Below, one piece after another: positions 42,488 through 51,806 of a stretch of DNA of 64,000 bases (position 1 is the first letter of the stretch; each line of letters begins with the position of its first letter). The stretch covers positions 372,001 through 436,000 of the forward strand of contig CADEFU010000003.1 of NCBI GenBank assembly GCA_902826695.1. The letters are read 5' to 3'. This DNA comes from an uncultured Alphaproteobacteria bacterium (lineage in GTDB: Bacteria > Pseudomonadota > Alphaproteobacteria > Micropepsales > Micropepsaceae). Below the pieces are notes generated by a model. The model had not been told where the DNA came from and searched no databases. It saw nothing but the letters and a program-made list of their open reading frames with translations. The position numbers and the translations under genes were made by a program.

Positions 42488-43687
42488 TTAACCGGGTTCT
42501 TTGATCTGAATGGTGACCGCCGCCGCAACGGCCAACGCAACGCCGAGTGCGATAACCGTCTCGGTCCAGCCGAACATGTCGAACACCACCCCAAGCGCCG
42601 CCGACCCGACGAGCCCGCCGAGATAATAGGACGCAAGGTAGATCCCGCTCGCCGCCCCGCGTTCGGTCGTGGCGGCACGGCTGACGTAACCCGTGGCGGC
42701 AGCTTGCGCAAAGAATGTGCCCACCGCGACAAGAACCAAGCCGACCATGATCGCGGCCAAATTGGGCAGAAGAAGCAGCGGCAATCCAAGAGCTGCAACA
42801 GCAAACGAGGCCCAGAACGTCGGTCGCGCACCAAATCGGATAGCCGCCTTCCCCGCGAGCGGCGTCGTGAACACGGACGGCAGAAACACAAAGTAGACGA
42901 GACCCAGCGTCATCGGCGACAGCGAAAGCGGTTCGCGCGCCAGCACGAAGTTCACGTACGTAAACGTCGCCAAGAACACGAACAGGATCAGAAAGCCCAA
43001 AATGAAAGCCGCGCGCAGCGAGGGGTTGCGGAAATGCGTCGCCCACGCCGCCAGCGGCGACTTCGACATCATCCCGTTCATCGGTGCCATCTTCTGCAGT
43101 GTGAAGAACACCAGTACCGCACCCGCCAGATTGAGCAACGCGAACACATAGAACGTCGCCTCAAGTCCCAACGAACTCGCAAGCGAAGCCGACATCAACC
43201 GGCCAAACAGATTGCACGCGACATTTCCGGTGACATAGGCGGCAAGCGCGCTCGCCACCTCACTCGCGCTGTATTGTTCGGCGAGATAGGCCATCGTGAG
43301 TGTGAACGCCGAGGCCATGAACACGCCTTGGGCTATGCGCAGCCATGTGAACGTCATGAGATCCGGCATCATGCCGAGCAAAGTCGTTGGGACTGCAAGC
43401 AAAGCGAGGCTGACCCAAATCCCTTGTCGCCGGTTGATCTTCGAGGCGGCGAACGCCATCACGACCCCCGCCGCCGCCATACCGAGCGTGCTGGCGTTGA
43501 CCGCAAATCCCATCTGCGCCGGGGTGACGCCATAAGCCTTCGTCAGCGACGGCAGAATCGCCTGCGCCGCAAACAAATCGACGAGCGTCAGGAAACTGAT
43601 GACTCCAATGACGATCAGTCGGAAAGTCAGCGAAGGCCGTCCCGCCTCGCTCGCTGTGTCGAGTGGAATTGCACGAGCCTGTGCCAT
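42488..43687 (-). CDS. MFS transporter, 12 TM
   Basis: Permease of 399 aa with about twelve hydrophobic spans. The inter-helix 2-3 segment is AASKINRRQGIWVSL, and the layout (AAQAILPSLTKAYGVTPAQMGFAVNAS) resembles the YnfM/arabinose-efflux branch. It is likely a drug or metabolite exporter. It shares a transcript with the NDH-2 gene 11 bp downstream. A perfect hairpin lies just upstream between it and the cupin gene. Confidence 0.9.
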   Translation of the reverse strand: MAQARAIPLDTASEAGRPSLTFRLIVIGVISFLTLVDLFAAQAILPSLTKAYGVTPAQMGFAVNASTLGMAAAGVVMAFAASKINRRQGIWVSLALLAVPTTLLGMMPDLMTFTWLRIAQGVFMASAFTLTMAYLAEQYSASEVASALAAYVTGNVACNLFGRLMSASLASSLGLEATFYVFALLNLAGAVLVFFTLQKMAPMNGMMSKSPLAAWATHFRNPSLRAAFILGFLILFVFLATFTYVNFVLAREPLSLSPMTLGLVYFVFLPSVFTTPLAGKAAIRFGARPTFWASFAVAALGLPLLLLPNLAAIMVGLVLVAVGTFFAQAAATGYVSRAATTERGAASGIYLASYYLGGLVGSAALGVVFDMFGWTETVIALGVALAVAAAVTIQIKEPG

Positions 43688-43716
43688 GGCCGGATCCTCA
43701 TGTGTGAGAAAACGAT

Positions 43717-43754
43717 GGCGGCGTCCGCTCTGGGGGTAGCGGACGCCGCCTTTT
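43717..43754. terminator. Perfect 13-bp hairpin between cupin and MFS genes
   Basis: GGCGGCGTCCGCT pairs with AGCGGACGCCGCC around an 8-nt loop. TTTT follows on the plus strand, and on the minus strand the stem is followed by ATCGTTTTC. Genes on both sides run leftward, so it most likely ends the cupin transcript. Confidence 0.75.
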
Positions 43755-43808
43755 CGGTACTCGCGCTTCGGGGGAGAGAGGCTGGGGACCGCGCGAGGAC
43801 CTAACGGA

Positions 43809-44288
43809 TTACATGCCGCCTTCTTTGTTCATCATCGGCGTCGGCACGATGTCGGCCGAGACGAGCGTCACGGGCTTGTTCGAATTGTTCCGCCACCAAT
43901 GCGACAGGTTGCCGGATTCGACCGCGACATCGCCCGCCTTGTGTTCGATCGGAACCGAGCAGGTCGACCGGTATTCGGTGATCGCACCATCGACGACGTA
44001 GATGTTCGCAGGTCGCTCGGCGTGGCTGTGGTTCGGCACCACGCCGCCGGGCTGAATGACGAGCTTGCGCAGCCGCATCGTCTTGCCCGCGATATTGTAG
44101 CCGTTGCCGAGATCGATCGAGCCGATCACGGTGTCCGTTACGTTCTTCGGCATTGTTTCGACGGCGAGGGGGCTCGCACCTTGCTTGCCGGCGGGGCAGT
44201 CGCCCGCCATTGCCGCCGGGGTCATAACAAACGTGCCGAGCGCGAGAAGGCTCACCATCGACAGGGTCTTCAGGGAATTCGTAGTCAT
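43809..44288 (-). CDS. Secreted cupin-domain protein
   Basis: Protein of 159 aa with signal peptide MTTNSLKTLSMVSLLALGTFVMTPAAMA. The cupin core is LVIQPGGVVPNHSHAERPANIYVVDGAITEYRS, with HSHxE... as motif 1 and a second motif GNLSHWWRNNSNKPV. The metal ligands (two His, later His) are mostly retained. AAGGAGAGCCCT precedes the ATG at 44288. The 42-bp motif shared with bdhA is 83-124 bp upstream. The substrate is unknown. Confidence 0.87.
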   Translation of the reverse strand: MTTNSLKTLSMVSLLALGTFVMTPAAMAGDCPAGKQGASPLAVETMPKNVTDTVIGSIDLGNGYNIAGKTMRLRKLVIQPGGVVPNHSHAERPANIYVVDGAITEYRSTCSVPIEHKAGDVAVESGNLSHWWRNNSNKPVTLVSADIVPTPMMNKEGGM

Positions 44289-44370
44289 AGGGCTCTCCTT
44301 GAGGGTTCTAAAGACTGACTGGGCGTGAGCCTCAGCGTCGGTTCCCAAATTCGGCGATCCCCGTCTCGAA

Positions 44371-44412
44371 CTGAAATGCCGTTTGCCTGCCGATTGAATA
44401 GCCGCCCGCTAT
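44371..44412 (-). promoter_or_regulatory. Second copy of the 42-bp motif, upstream of the cupin gene
   Basis: Starts CTGAAATGCCGTTTG and ends ATAGCCGCCCGCTAT (44398-44412). It lies between the divergent cupin gene and the peroxiredoxin-like gene, so it could also act on the latter, whose start is 48 bp to the right. Confidence 0.6.
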
Positions 44413-44459
44413 TGCGTTGTGATTGTGCTGTGACCCGAAAAACCCTTAGATTCTCCCTC

Positions 44460-45104
44460 ATGAAGAAACCTTCGTTGTCTGAAGTGTTGGCCGGCTGGCG
44501 TGAGAAAGTCGGCGAGCCCTACCGTTCGCTGAACGATCAGGTCGTAGCGCGCTTGATCGAATCCGAAGCTGCGTCGCGCGCACTGAAGGCGGGCGACAAA
44601 TGCCCCGACTTCGCGCTCATGACCGCAGAGGGCGAGTTCGTTCGAGCGGAGGAGCTGATTAAGCGTGCACCGCTGGTGTTGAGCTTCTACCGCGGCGTCT
44701 GGTGCCCGTTCTGCTCGGCCGAGCTTGAAGCGCTGCACACCGCGGAGCCCGAAATCAAAGCGGCAGGCGGTACGCTGATCGCGATCAGCCCCGAAGCGGG
44801 CGGCCTCCCGCTCAAGGTCAAACGCGAGCGCGGCTTTGGCTTCGAAATTCTCTGCGACCTCGACAACGGCCTCGCACTCGCATTCGGCCTCGTTCACGCG
44901 ATATCGAATGAGCTTCGTGAAGCATTCAGCAACGACGGCACGCTGTTCCCGTTGATCTACGGAAACGACAGCTGGTTCCTGCCGATCCCCGCGACCTACA
45001 TCGTCGGCCGCGACGGCACGATTCTACACGCCTACGTCAACCCGGAGTTCCGCGAACGCCTCGACCCTGAGCAAATCGTAAAGCTTCTGAGGGCTCTGGC
45101 ATGA
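44460..45104 (+). CDS. Peroxiredoxin-like (AhpC/TSA fold) protein, copy 1
   Basis: Thioredoxin-fold protein of 214 aa. The helical N-terminal part is followed by GDKCPDFALMTAEGEFV and the redox site FYRGVWCPFCSAELEAL (CPFC at about 81-84). The later strands (GGTLIAISPEAGG, FLPIPATYIVGRDGTIL) complete the fold. This is the AhpC/TSA-related family with a CxxC in place of the canonical peroxidatic TxxC. It overlaps copy 2 by 4 bp. A thiol peroxidase or disulfide reductase role is likely. Confidence 0.88.
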   Translation: MKKPSLSEVLAGWREKVGEPYRSLNDQVVARLIESEAASRALKAGDKCPDFALMTAEGEFVRAEELIKRAPLVLSFYRGVWCPFCSAELEALHTAEPEIKAAGGTLIAISPEAGGLPLKVKRERGFGFEILCDLDNGLALAFGLVHAISNELREAFSNDGTLFPLIYGNDSWFLPIPATYIVGRDGTILHAYVNPEFRERLDPEQIVKLLRALA

Positions 45105-45745
45105 ACGGAAAGACGCTGACCGACGAATTCCAGGAGTTGCGCGATGCCTCCAGCGACCGGGCGCGCGAGCTGTACGACGAACTTGCCAAACACTTGAACG
45201 AAAGCGGTGCCCTCGCCGGCGCGCTGAAGGAAGGCGATACGTTCCCCGACTTCGCGTTGCCCGACGGAGAAGGAAAGCTCGTCACCCGCGCGCGCTTGCT
45301 GGAGACAGGCCCGGCCGTCATTGTCTTCGATCGAGGTGCATGGTGCCCCTATTGCACGACGGCGCTGAAAGCCCTCGGCAAAGTCGCCGCACAAATTCAA
45401 GCCGCCGGTGCCCGCCTCGTTGCCGTCACGCCGGAAATTGGCGGAGGAGGGGGCCGCATCAAGGATCTATGCGGCATCGACTTCGACGTGTTGTGCGACG
45501 TGGACAGCGTGCTTGCCATGCAGTGCGGCGTGATCTTTCCGGTCTCCGACGAGCTGCGCGCAGGCTATCTCGCGCGCGGCATCGACCTGGAATTGCTCTA
45601 CGGCAACGATTCTTGGATGCTTCCTGCGCCCGCGACATTCGTCGTCCGGAAGGATGCCAAGGTTGCCCGTGTGTCTCTCGATTCCGACTTCAGATACCGC
45701 CTCGAACCGTCGGAAATACTGAAGTATCTGGCCGATCTGGGCTAA
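45101..45745 (+). CDS. Peroxiredoxin-like (AhpC/TSA fold) protein, copy 2
   Basis: Same length (214 aa) and architecture as its upstream neighbour: GDTFPDFALPDGEGKLV, FDRGAWCPYCTTALKAL (CPYC at about 81-84) and MLPAPATFVVRKDAKVARV. The ATGA overlap couples it to copy 1. The two diverge enough to suggest an old tandem duplication and perhaps a working pair. Confidence 0.87.
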   Translation: MNGKTLTDEFQELRDASSDRARELYDELAKHLNESGALAGALKEGDTFPDFALPDGEGKLVTRARLLETGPAVIVFDRGAWCPYCTTALKALGKVAAQIQAAGARLVAVTPEIGGGGGRIKDLCGIDFDVLCDVDSVLAMQCGVIFPVSDELRAGYLARGIDLELLYGNDSWMLPAPATFVVRKDAKVARVSLDSDFRYRLEPSEILKYLADLG

Positions 45746-45826
45746 AGCGCGCACACCCTGCATTTGCGCCGGGCGCACACCTGCCTCATCCTTGCCCAAG
45801 TGATTCTCATCGGCAGAGGAACAACG

Positions 45827-46018
45827 ATGGCCAGCCCCACCGACTTCGCTCTGAAGCACAGCGTCGCGACCGCGGGCGCAATCCCCGCGACGATCGCCGC
45901 GAACTGGTATCTGGAGACATTAAGCGCGGCAGGAATCGCGCTCGTCTTCTTACTCTTCCTCGCGGTGTTCAACGGCATCGCGGTGTTCGTCTCCGCCCGT
46001 AAGCGGCAAGAAGAGTAG
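45827..46018 (+). CDS. Small single-span membrane protein, 63 aa
   Basis: Starts MASPTDFALKHSVATAGAIP with GAGGAACAAC upstream. One hydrophobic span (about 33-53, AGIALVFLLFLAVFNGIAVFV) ends in a basic tail (SARKRQEE). It lies 9 bp before the next membrane-anchored hypothetical gene. No family recognised. Confidence 0.6.
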   Translation: MASPTDFALKHSVATAGAIPATIAANWYLETLSAAGIALVFLLFLAVFNGIAVFVSARKRQEE

Positions 46019-46027
46019 GGTTCGCCG

Positions 46028-46912
46028 ATGAAGCGCATCGCCTTAGCCGCGGGCGTTATCGCTCTCATACTTGGCGCGATCGTTTACATCCTCATCGACG
46101 CGGAACGTTCCAGCCCGGTCGACGAAACTGCAACCGTCGGCGCCGCATTGCCGCCACCGCCTTCGCCCGCGCCAACCGACCCGCCAGCCAGCGAACTGCC
46201 GCCCGCCGCGCACGATCCCGCTCCCGATCCGCTGCCGCCGGCCGCCGCCGGTGATCCGCCGGAGCTGCCGAAGAAGAACGGCCATGGTGGTGCCAAGGTG
46301 CTGAGCTACTTTCAGCAATCGATAACGACGCTCGACACAAAGCGCGCCTTCGGGTTCGTCCTCTTGCCTCGGGCCGCCGTCACCGATGCCGAGAAGCGCA
46401 CGCACAAATCGTTCTGCGAGATCATGCTCGCATCGATGGACTATATGGCGCCCGGTGCCGTTGCAGCCTCAGCGCCGTCCAAAGTGCTCGCGACCTATTG
46501 GCCGATCGTCATCGGCCGCGATGCCGTCGAGATCACCGCCGCATTCTCAGCGCGCGACTGCGACGACCTCATCGCGTGGTACGATCACGCTCTCGCGCGA
46601 AAGCTCGCTGCGAACGCCGGCGTGTCGGACCTGTCAGGCCCTCTCCTGATCACCTGGCCTTCGGATGACGGTGTCGACGCCGTGCGCGATCCGCTGATCG
46701 TGGACTTCTCCAAGGCCGATCACGCCCGCGCGACGAAGGCGTTGCAATATTGGTTCCGCCAACTGAAGAGCCGGCCCGAGCTTTGGACGAACCGCATCCG
46801 CGAAGGCACGATCCGCGCCGAACTCGCGGACGCGGTCAACGACACGGCGGGCGTGGTTCTGGCTGTGATGTCGGGCAAGTGGGAAAGCCTGAATACGGTT
46901 GCGACGCCGTAA
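46028..46912 (+). CDS. Membrane-anchored hypothetical protein with Pro-rich linker
   Basis: Protein of 294 aa with an N-terminal anchor (about 4-24), a proline/alanine linker to about residue 82 and then a soluble domain. The domain has KVLSYFQQSITTLD, HKSFCEIMLASMDYM and RDCDDLIAWYDHAL. Two cysteines could pair. The long linker suggests the domain reaches across the periplasm. The family is not recognised. Confidence 0.7.
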   Translation: MKRIALAAGVIALILGAIVYILIDAERSSPVDETATVGAALPPPPSPAPTDPPASELPPAAHDPAPDPLPPAAAGDPPELPKKNGHGGAKVLSYFQQSITTLDTKRAFGFVLLPRAAVTDAEKRTHKSFCEIMLASMDYMAPGAVAASAPSKVLATYWPIVIGRDAVEITAAFSARDCDDLIAWYDHALARKLAANAGVSDLSGPLLITWPSDDGVDAVRDPLIVDFSKADHARATKALQYWFRQLKSRPELWTNRIREGTIRAELADAVNDTAGVVLAVMSGKWESLNTVATP

Positions 46913-46921
46913 AGCCCCGCA

Positions 46922-47335
46922 TCACTCTGGCCCGGCGGCTTTCAGTTCCTCCACCCGGTCACGCGTCGCAATCGCAAGGCAACTCGCGCGGATCACCGAT
47001 TGCGCCGATCCGCCGTAGAACGCGGTGGCCTTCCAATGGCAATTCGTATCTCGAAACGCGAGCCAAGCGGCCTGCGAGCTCTTCAAGGCCTCACGCGGCG
47101 GAGGGCCATAGGCGCGCTGCGCCACCGGGTCGGACGTCTTGAGCAGCTGATTGTAGGCGCGAACCATCTCCGCGTCGTACTTCCGGAACTCTCGATCCGC
47201 GCACTGAATGTGCTCGGCGTTGTTGCGCGATTGATCGCAAATCCACTCGGCCGTCGCCTCGGCGCGCGCCGAAAGAGCGGCCGCCGTCCCAAGTCCGCCA
47301 ACAAGCAAACAAGCACCAAGAACACGGCTACGCAT
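46922..47335 (-). CDS. LprI-like (DUF1311) periplasmic protein
   Basis: Protein of 137 aa with signal peptide MRSRVLGACLLVGGLGTAAALSARA. The DUF1311/LprI domain follows: CDQSRNNAEHIQCADREFRKYDAEMVRAYNQLL (split), then QAAWLAFRDTNCHWKA and SCLAIATRDRVEEL, with four conserved cysteines. LprI proteins inhibit lysozyme in mycobacteria; the role here is open. The start overlaps the end of the enoyl-reductase-like gene by 8 bp. Confidence 0.88.
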   Translation of the reverse strand: MRSRVLGACLLVGGLGTAAALSARAEATAEWICDQSRNNAEHIQCADREFRKYDAEMVRAYNQLLKTSDPVAQRAYGPPPREALKSSQAAWLAFRDTNCHWKATAFYGGSAQSVIRASCLAIATRDRVEELKAAGPE

Positions 47336-48389
47336 TCAAATCCTCCCGCCGCACGTTGTCGAACTGCAAAACGAAGTCCGCACCATAAGCCAAGCTCGGT
47401 GTCTGAAACCCGGCCTTGAAGTCACCGTCCAAGACCCGCTTCACGATCGCAAGGCCCGTCGCCGCGGTCAGCGTATAGCCCTCCGGCGTTGTCAGCCGCG
47501 AACGCACGGTCTCGCCCTTCGCATTGCGCGCCGACGCGATCAAGATCGCGCGGCCCGTCCTGCGCTGTTCGTCCGTCGGCCCCTCCGGCTGCCTGTCGAT
47601 CTGCCGCTTCAAGAGCGCCTGCATAAACGGCAGCCCCAGGAACGCCTTCATGAAGAACGGCATCTTCATCATCCGCGCGATCTGCGGCGACGACTCAAAA
47701 TGCACTTCGATGTTGGGAATCTTCGTCGAGTGATAAGCCGTCGAGACATCGCCCCACGGCATCGCAATCGTGGGCCGCGGCCCTTGCCCGAAATCGATCA
47801 AGTCTTCATTCGCACCTTCAAGCGGCTCGATTTCGCCGTTCCGCCGCACGAGCGTTCCCTTCGCGATCCCCTCGACCCCCGTCTTCGCGGTGCCGCGCGA
47901 CATGGCCGAGAGCCCGCCGATGTAAATCTTGAGATCTTCAGCATCCGGTAGCCGCCGCGCCACGTGCGCAGCCAAGCAATCCGACGGCACAACGTCGAAT
48001 CCAACCCCCGGCAGCAGCATCACGCCTGCTTGTCTCGCCTCCGCATCGCGCGCGGCGAGAGCCTCGAACACACCGATCTCCCCCGTGATATCGAGGTAGT
48101 GCGTCTTGGTTTTGATGCACGCGTCCGCCATCGGCTTCGACGTCGCCGAAAACGGCCCGGCGATGTGCAGCACAACCGAAACTTCGTTGAGCGCCTTCTC
48201 GAGCTTCTCGGTCTCGTTCAAAAAGAACGCCCGCCACTCGAGCCCGAGCTCATCGGCCAGCGGCTTCACCTTTTCCACGCTGCGCCCGCCAAGGATCGGC
48301 GTAAGCCCTTGCGCCTTCGCTGCGCGCGCCGTGAGTTTCCCCGTGTAGCCGGTTGCGCCGTAGATCAGAACTTTCCCCGCTCGCGACAT
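47328..48389 (-). CDS. Saccharopine dehydrogenase-like oxidoreductase (trans-enoyl reductase type)
   Basis: Protein of 353 aa. The N-terminal Rossmann fold YGATGYTGKLTARAA is at about 10. HIAGPFSATSKPMADACIKT, THYLDITGEIGVFEAL and LLPGVGFDVVPSDCLAAHV are the marks of the saccharopine dehydrogenase/Rv2449c-like trans-acting enoyl reductase group. CGGAGAAACAG precedes the ATG. It is divergent from the tetR gene, and a perfect 9-bp-arm inverted repeat lies between the two, so it may be in the same regulon as iorAB. Confidence 0.88.
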   Translation of the reverse strand: MSRAGKVLIYGATGYTGKLTARAAKAQGLTPILGGRSVEKVKPLADELGLEWRAFFLNETEKLEKALNEVSVVLHIAGPFSATSKPMADACIKTKTHYLDITGEIGVFEALAARDAEARQAGVMLLPGVGFDVVPSDCLAAHVARRLPDAEDLKIYIGGLSAMSRGTAKTGVEGIAKGTLVRRNGEIEPLEGANEDLIDFGQGPRPTIAMPWGDVSTAYHSTKIPNIEVHFESSPQIARMMKMPFFMKAFLGLPFMQALLKRQIDRQPEGPTDEQRRTGRAILIASARNAKGETVRSRLTTPEGYTLTAATGLAIVKRVLDGDFKAGFQTPSLAYGADFVLQFDNVRREDLNA

Positions 48390-48472
48390 CTGTTTCTCCG
48401 TTTGTACGCTTCTTATACCTTTGGGCGCGACCGAAACAACGCCCAATGCACGCGATAGGGGAAGGTGTCGTG

Positions 48473-48501
48473 ATTTGACAGTTCGACGATTTCTGTCAAA
48501 T
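48473..48501. promoter_or_regulatory. TetR-type operator (perfect inverted repeat)
   Basis: ATTTGACAG (48473-48481) and CTGTCAAAT (48493-48501) are exact inverses with an 11-bp spacer. They end 8 bp before the tetR start. The site covers the divergent promoter region and is the obvious target of the adjacent regulator. Confidence 0.8.
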
Positions 48502-48509
48502 CTGTCGCC

Positions 48510-49133
48510 ATGGATCCAAAGCACGCCATCTTGCGCGCAGCTCAAGTCGTCTTCTCGCGTCACGGCTTTCGCCAAACCTCGATGGCGATGGTGGCCGAAG
48601 AGGCGCGGCTGACGCGCCAGGCGCTCTACCACCACTTCGATTCGAAAGAGGCGCTGTTCGCGGCGCTTGTCGATCAGCTTCACGAAAGTGCGGTCGCCGC
48701 CGCCAAGGAAGCCGCCGCCCAAGGTGGTCGCGACGCCGCCGATGCCGTGACGCAAATTGTGGCTGCCTATCACACGAGCTTCGTGGAAAGTGTTGCCGCC
48801 TCGCCCTTTGCGACCGAACTGGTGGAAGAAAGCAGCCGCCAGTGCGGTGCCGCCATCACCGGGCACGCCAAGCGTTTCGCGAAGGTTCTGGAGACGGCAA
48901 TCGCGGGCCTCGCGCGCGCCGGCCGGCTCACGCTGCGCGGCATCACCGCGCGCGAACTCACCGATATGATCGCGATTGCCGCCAAAGGTGTGAAAGTCGC
49001 GACCGCTACCGAAGGCGAAGCGGCGCACGGCCAAGCGCTGAAACGCATCGTCGAACTAATTTGTGCTGGTGCGGGCGCGTTGCCCGCAAAGGCGCCACAA
49101 CGTACAGGGACAGTAAGGAGACTTAGCCGATGA
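48510..49133 (+). CDS. TetR family transcriptional regulator
   Basis: Protein of 207 aa. The N-terminal helix-turn-helix is [40 protein letters not shown] and KEALFAALV. The variable ligand-binding domain runs to about 190. There is no clear ribosome site before the ATG at 48510, so it may be leaderless or weakly translated. The stop overlaps the iorA start by 4 bp, so regulator and enzyme are one operon, autoregulated through the adjacent inverted repeat. Confidence 0.93.
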   Translation: MDPKHAILRAAQVVFSRHGFRQTSMAMVAEEARLTRQALYHHFDSKEALFAALVDQLHESAVAAAKEAAAQGGRDAADAVTQIVAAYHTSFVESVAASPFATELVEESSRQCGAAITGHAKRFAKVLETAIAGLARAGRLTLRGITARELTDMIAIAAKGVKVATATEGEAAHGQALKRIVELICAGAGALPAKAPQRTGTVRRLSR

Positions 49134-49579
49134 TCACAATCAACGTGAACGGCACACCGCACCAGGTGGAGGCCGAAGATGGTATGCCGCTACTCTGGGT
49201 GATACGCGATGTGCTCAACATGACGGGCACGAAGTATGGTTGCGGCGTCGGTTCTTGCGGCGCCTGCACGGTCTTGATCGACGGCGCGGCAACGCGCAGC
49301 TGCTCTTTCCCCGCCGCTCTTGCGGCTGGCAAGAACATCACAACGATCGAAGGTCTCAAGACAGGCGACACGTTGCACAAGGTTCAGCAAGCCTGGATTG
49401 AAGCGCAGGCGCCGCAATGCGGCTTCTGCCAGTCCGGTCAGATCATGGCCGCCGTCGCGTTGCTGAAGGAAAAGCCGCAGCCGACCGATGCCGAGATCGA
49501 CGCGGCGATGACCAACATCTGCCGCTGCGGCGCCTACTCACAAATCCGCGCGGCGATCCACGCCGCCGCCAAAGTATAG
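49130..49579 (+). CDS. iorA: Isoquinoline 1-oxidoreductase alpha-type [2Fe-2S] subunit
   Basis: Protein of 149 aa with two [2Fe-2S] domains. The plant-ferredoxin type has [15 protein letters not shown] at about 42-56. The all-helical type has [10 protein letters not shown] and ICRCGAY. These are the small subunits of molybdenum hydroxylases, passing electrons from the molybdopterin subunit. The start overlaps tetR, and iorB starts 10 bp downstream. The true substrate may be an N-heterocycle or an aldehyde. Confidence 0.94.
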   Translation: MITINVNGTPHQVEAEDGMPLLWVIRDVLNMTGTKYGCGVGSCGACTVLIDGAATRSCSFPAALAAGKNITTIEGLKTGDTLHKVQQAWIEAQAPQCGFCQSGQIMAAVALLKEKPQPTDAEIDAAMTNICRCGAYSQIRAAIHAAAKV

Positions 49580-49589
49580 GAGACACACC

Positions 49590-51806
49590 ATGGTTTCTCG
49601 CAGATTGGTGATCTTCGGCGGCGTCGCCGCAGCCGGCGGCCTCGCGGTCGGTTACGCGCTGATGCCGTACTCGACGCTCGATCGCGCCAAAGGCATGATC
49701 GCAAAGGAAGGTGCGACCCCGCTGTCCGCCTGGGTGCGCATCGGCACCGACAACTCGGTCACCGTCATCGTCCCGCATTCCGAAATGGGGCAGGGCGTTC
49801 ACACGTCCATGCCGATGATGTTGGCCGAGGAACTCGACGCCGACTGGTCGCTCGTGCGCATGGAGCAAGCGCCGGCCGACATGGCGTTCGCGAACCGCGC
49901 GCTCGCGCGCGAGTACTTGCGCGGCGACATGTCGATCCCGTCTTGGATGTCGGGGGTTGCCGAGTTTGGCGCCCGCAAGGTCGCCGAGTCCATGAACCTG
50001 CAGATCACGGGCGGCTCGACAGCAGTGCGCTTTACCGGCGTTCGCGGCATGCGCATGGCCGGTGCCGCCGCGCGCTGGATGCTCATCAAGGCCGCCGCCG
50101 CAAAGTGGGGCGTCCCGGAGTCTGAAATCGTCGCCAAGCAAAGCAAGCTCAGCCACGCTTCCGGCAAGAGTGCGACGTACGGCGAAATGGCGGCGGCCGC
50201 TGCCGCCTACGATCCGCCCGTCGATGTGCCGCTCAAGGCCAAGAAGGACTACACGATCGTCGGCCAACCGATCGCGCGCTTCGACATCCCGGGCAAAGTG
50301 GACGGCAGCGCGAAATACGGTATCGACGTCCGTTTGCCGAACATGAGCTACGCCGTCATCGCCGCCTCGCCCGTCTTCGGCGGCACGTTGAAGTCGGTCG
50401 ACGAAAAGCCCGCGACGGCGATGAAGGGCGTGAAGAAGGTTGTGAAGCTCCCGGCGGCCGTCGCCGTTGTCGCCGACAACACCTGGCGCGCCAAGGAAGC
50501 ACTCGCCGCCCTGCAACCGCAGTGGGACGAAGGCCAGAACGCGAACGTCACTCAGGCGACGATCTTCGCCGGCAAAGAAGCGGCGTTGGCGAAGGGCGGT
50601 CTCACCGAGGACCATGCCAGCGGCAACGTCGACGAAGCGCTCAAAGGCGCGAAGAGCGTCATCGAAGCGACCTACAAAGTTCCCTTCCTCGCCCACGCGG
50701 CGATGGAGGTCATGAACTGCACCGCGCATTTCGAGGGCGACAAGCTCACGATTTGGGGCGGCTTCCAGGACGGGCTTGGCGCGAAGGCGCGTGCGGCGAA
50801 AGCGGCCGGCATCCCGATCGACAACGTGACGCTGAACCACACCGCGATGGGTGGCGGCTTCGGCCGTCGCGGCGGCACGCTCGATTACCTCGACAAGGCG
50901 GTTGCGATCGCGCGCCAGGTTGAGGGTCCGGTGCAGGTCGTCTTCACCCGCGAAGAAGACATGACGCAGGACTTCTACCGCCACGCCTCGCTCGCCAAGA
51001 TGCGCGCGGCAATGGACGACAAGGGCAAGGTGACGGCCTGGCTGCACACCTTCACCGAAAAGCACGACCCGCCAGAGGCGATCCGCGTCAACTACGACTT
51101 CGCCAACCAAGCCGCGCGCTACGCCAGCGACACGAATCCCATTCCGTGGGGCCCGTGGCGCAGTGTCGACCACACCCAGCAAGGCTTCTTCATCGAAACC
51201 TTCATGGACGAACTCGCCGCAGCCGCCGGCAAGGATCCGTTCGAGTTCCGCCGCGCGCATCTCGAAGGTGCGCCGCGCCATAAGGCCGTGCTCGAACTCG
51301 CAGCAGAGATGGCCAACTGGTCCGTCGCCCCGGAAGCAGGCCGTGCTCGCGGCATCGCAATCCGCGACGCGTTCGGTACGATCGTGGCGCAAGTCGCCGA
51401 AGTCTCGATCGGCGCCGACGGCCGCGCGCGCGTGCACAAAGTGTGGAGCGCCGTCGATCCCGGCGAGGTGATCAACCCCGCGACGTTCACCGCCCAGATC
51501 CAAGGCGGTGCGATCTATGGCCTGACCGCAGCGCTTTATGGCGAGATCTCGATCGACAAGGGCAGGGTGGTCCAACAAAACTTCCCGGACTACGAGATGG
51601 TCCGCATGGCCGAAGCGCCGGTGCACGAGGTCCGCTTCATCGAATCGGGCGCGCGCACCGGCGGCGCAGGCGAACCGGGCACCGCCCCGATTGCAGCCGC
51701 CGTCGGCAACGCGATCTTCGCGCTCACGAAGAAACGCATCCGCGAACTGCCGTTCATGAAGACCACGCTCACGGCCTCAACCGCGACGGGGGCCGCAAAT
51801 GGCTAG
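49590..51806 (+). CDS. iorB: Isoquinoline 1-oxidoreductase beta-type molybdopterin subunit
   Basis: Molybdenum-cytosine-dinucleotide hydroxylase subunit of 738 aa. The N-terminus MVSRRLVIFGGVAAAGGLAV is a Tat-like signal or anchor. The aldehyde-oxidase fold follows: VIVPHSEMGQGVHTSMPMML, LNHTAMGGGFGRRG, PWGPWRSVDHTQQGFF and the C-terminal GAGEPGTAPIAAAVGNAIF carrying the catalytic Glu motif. It ends overlapping the cytochrome gene by 8 bp. It hydroxylates a substrate next to nitrogen or at an aldehyde in the periplasm. Confidence 0.94.
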   Translation: MVSRRLVIFGGVAAAGGLAVGYALMPYSTLDRAKGMIAKEGATPLSAWVRIGTDNSVTVIVPHSEMGQGVHTSMPMMLAEELDADWSLVRMEQAPADMAFANRALAREYLRGDMSIPSWMSGVAEFGARKVAESMNLQITGGSTAVRFTGVRGMRMAGAAARWMLIKAAAAKWGVPESEIVAKQSKLSHASGKSATYGEMAAAAAAYDPPVDVPLKAKKDYTIVGQPIARFDIPGKVDGSAKYGIDVRLPNMSYAVIAASPVFGGTLKSVDEKPATAMKGVKKVVKLPAAVAVVADNTWRAKEALAALQPQWDEGQNANVTQATIFAGKEAALAKGGLTEDHASGNVDEALKGAKSVIEATYKVPFLAHAAMEVMNCTAHFEGDKLTIWGGFQDGLGAKARAAKAAGIPIDNVTLNHTAMGGGFGRRGGTLDYLDKAVAIARQVEGPVQVVFTREEDMTQDFYRHASLAKMRAAMDDKGKVTAWLHTFTEKHDPPEAIRVNYDFANQAARYASDTNPIPWGPWRSVDHTQQGFFIETFMDELAAAAGKDPFEFRRAHLEGAPRHKAVLELAAEMANWSVAPEAGRARGIAIRDAFGTIVAQVAEVSIGADGRARVHKVWSAVDPGEVINPATFTAQIQGGAIYGLTAALYGEISIDKGRVVQQNFPDYEMVRMAEAPVHEVRFIESGARTGGAGEPGTAPIAAAVGNAIFALTKKRIRELPFMKTTLTASTATGAANG

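Noticed and set aside
49443..51626. 727-codon minus-strand frame
   Set aside because: Shadow of iorB; high-GC codon bias keeps the antisense frame open.
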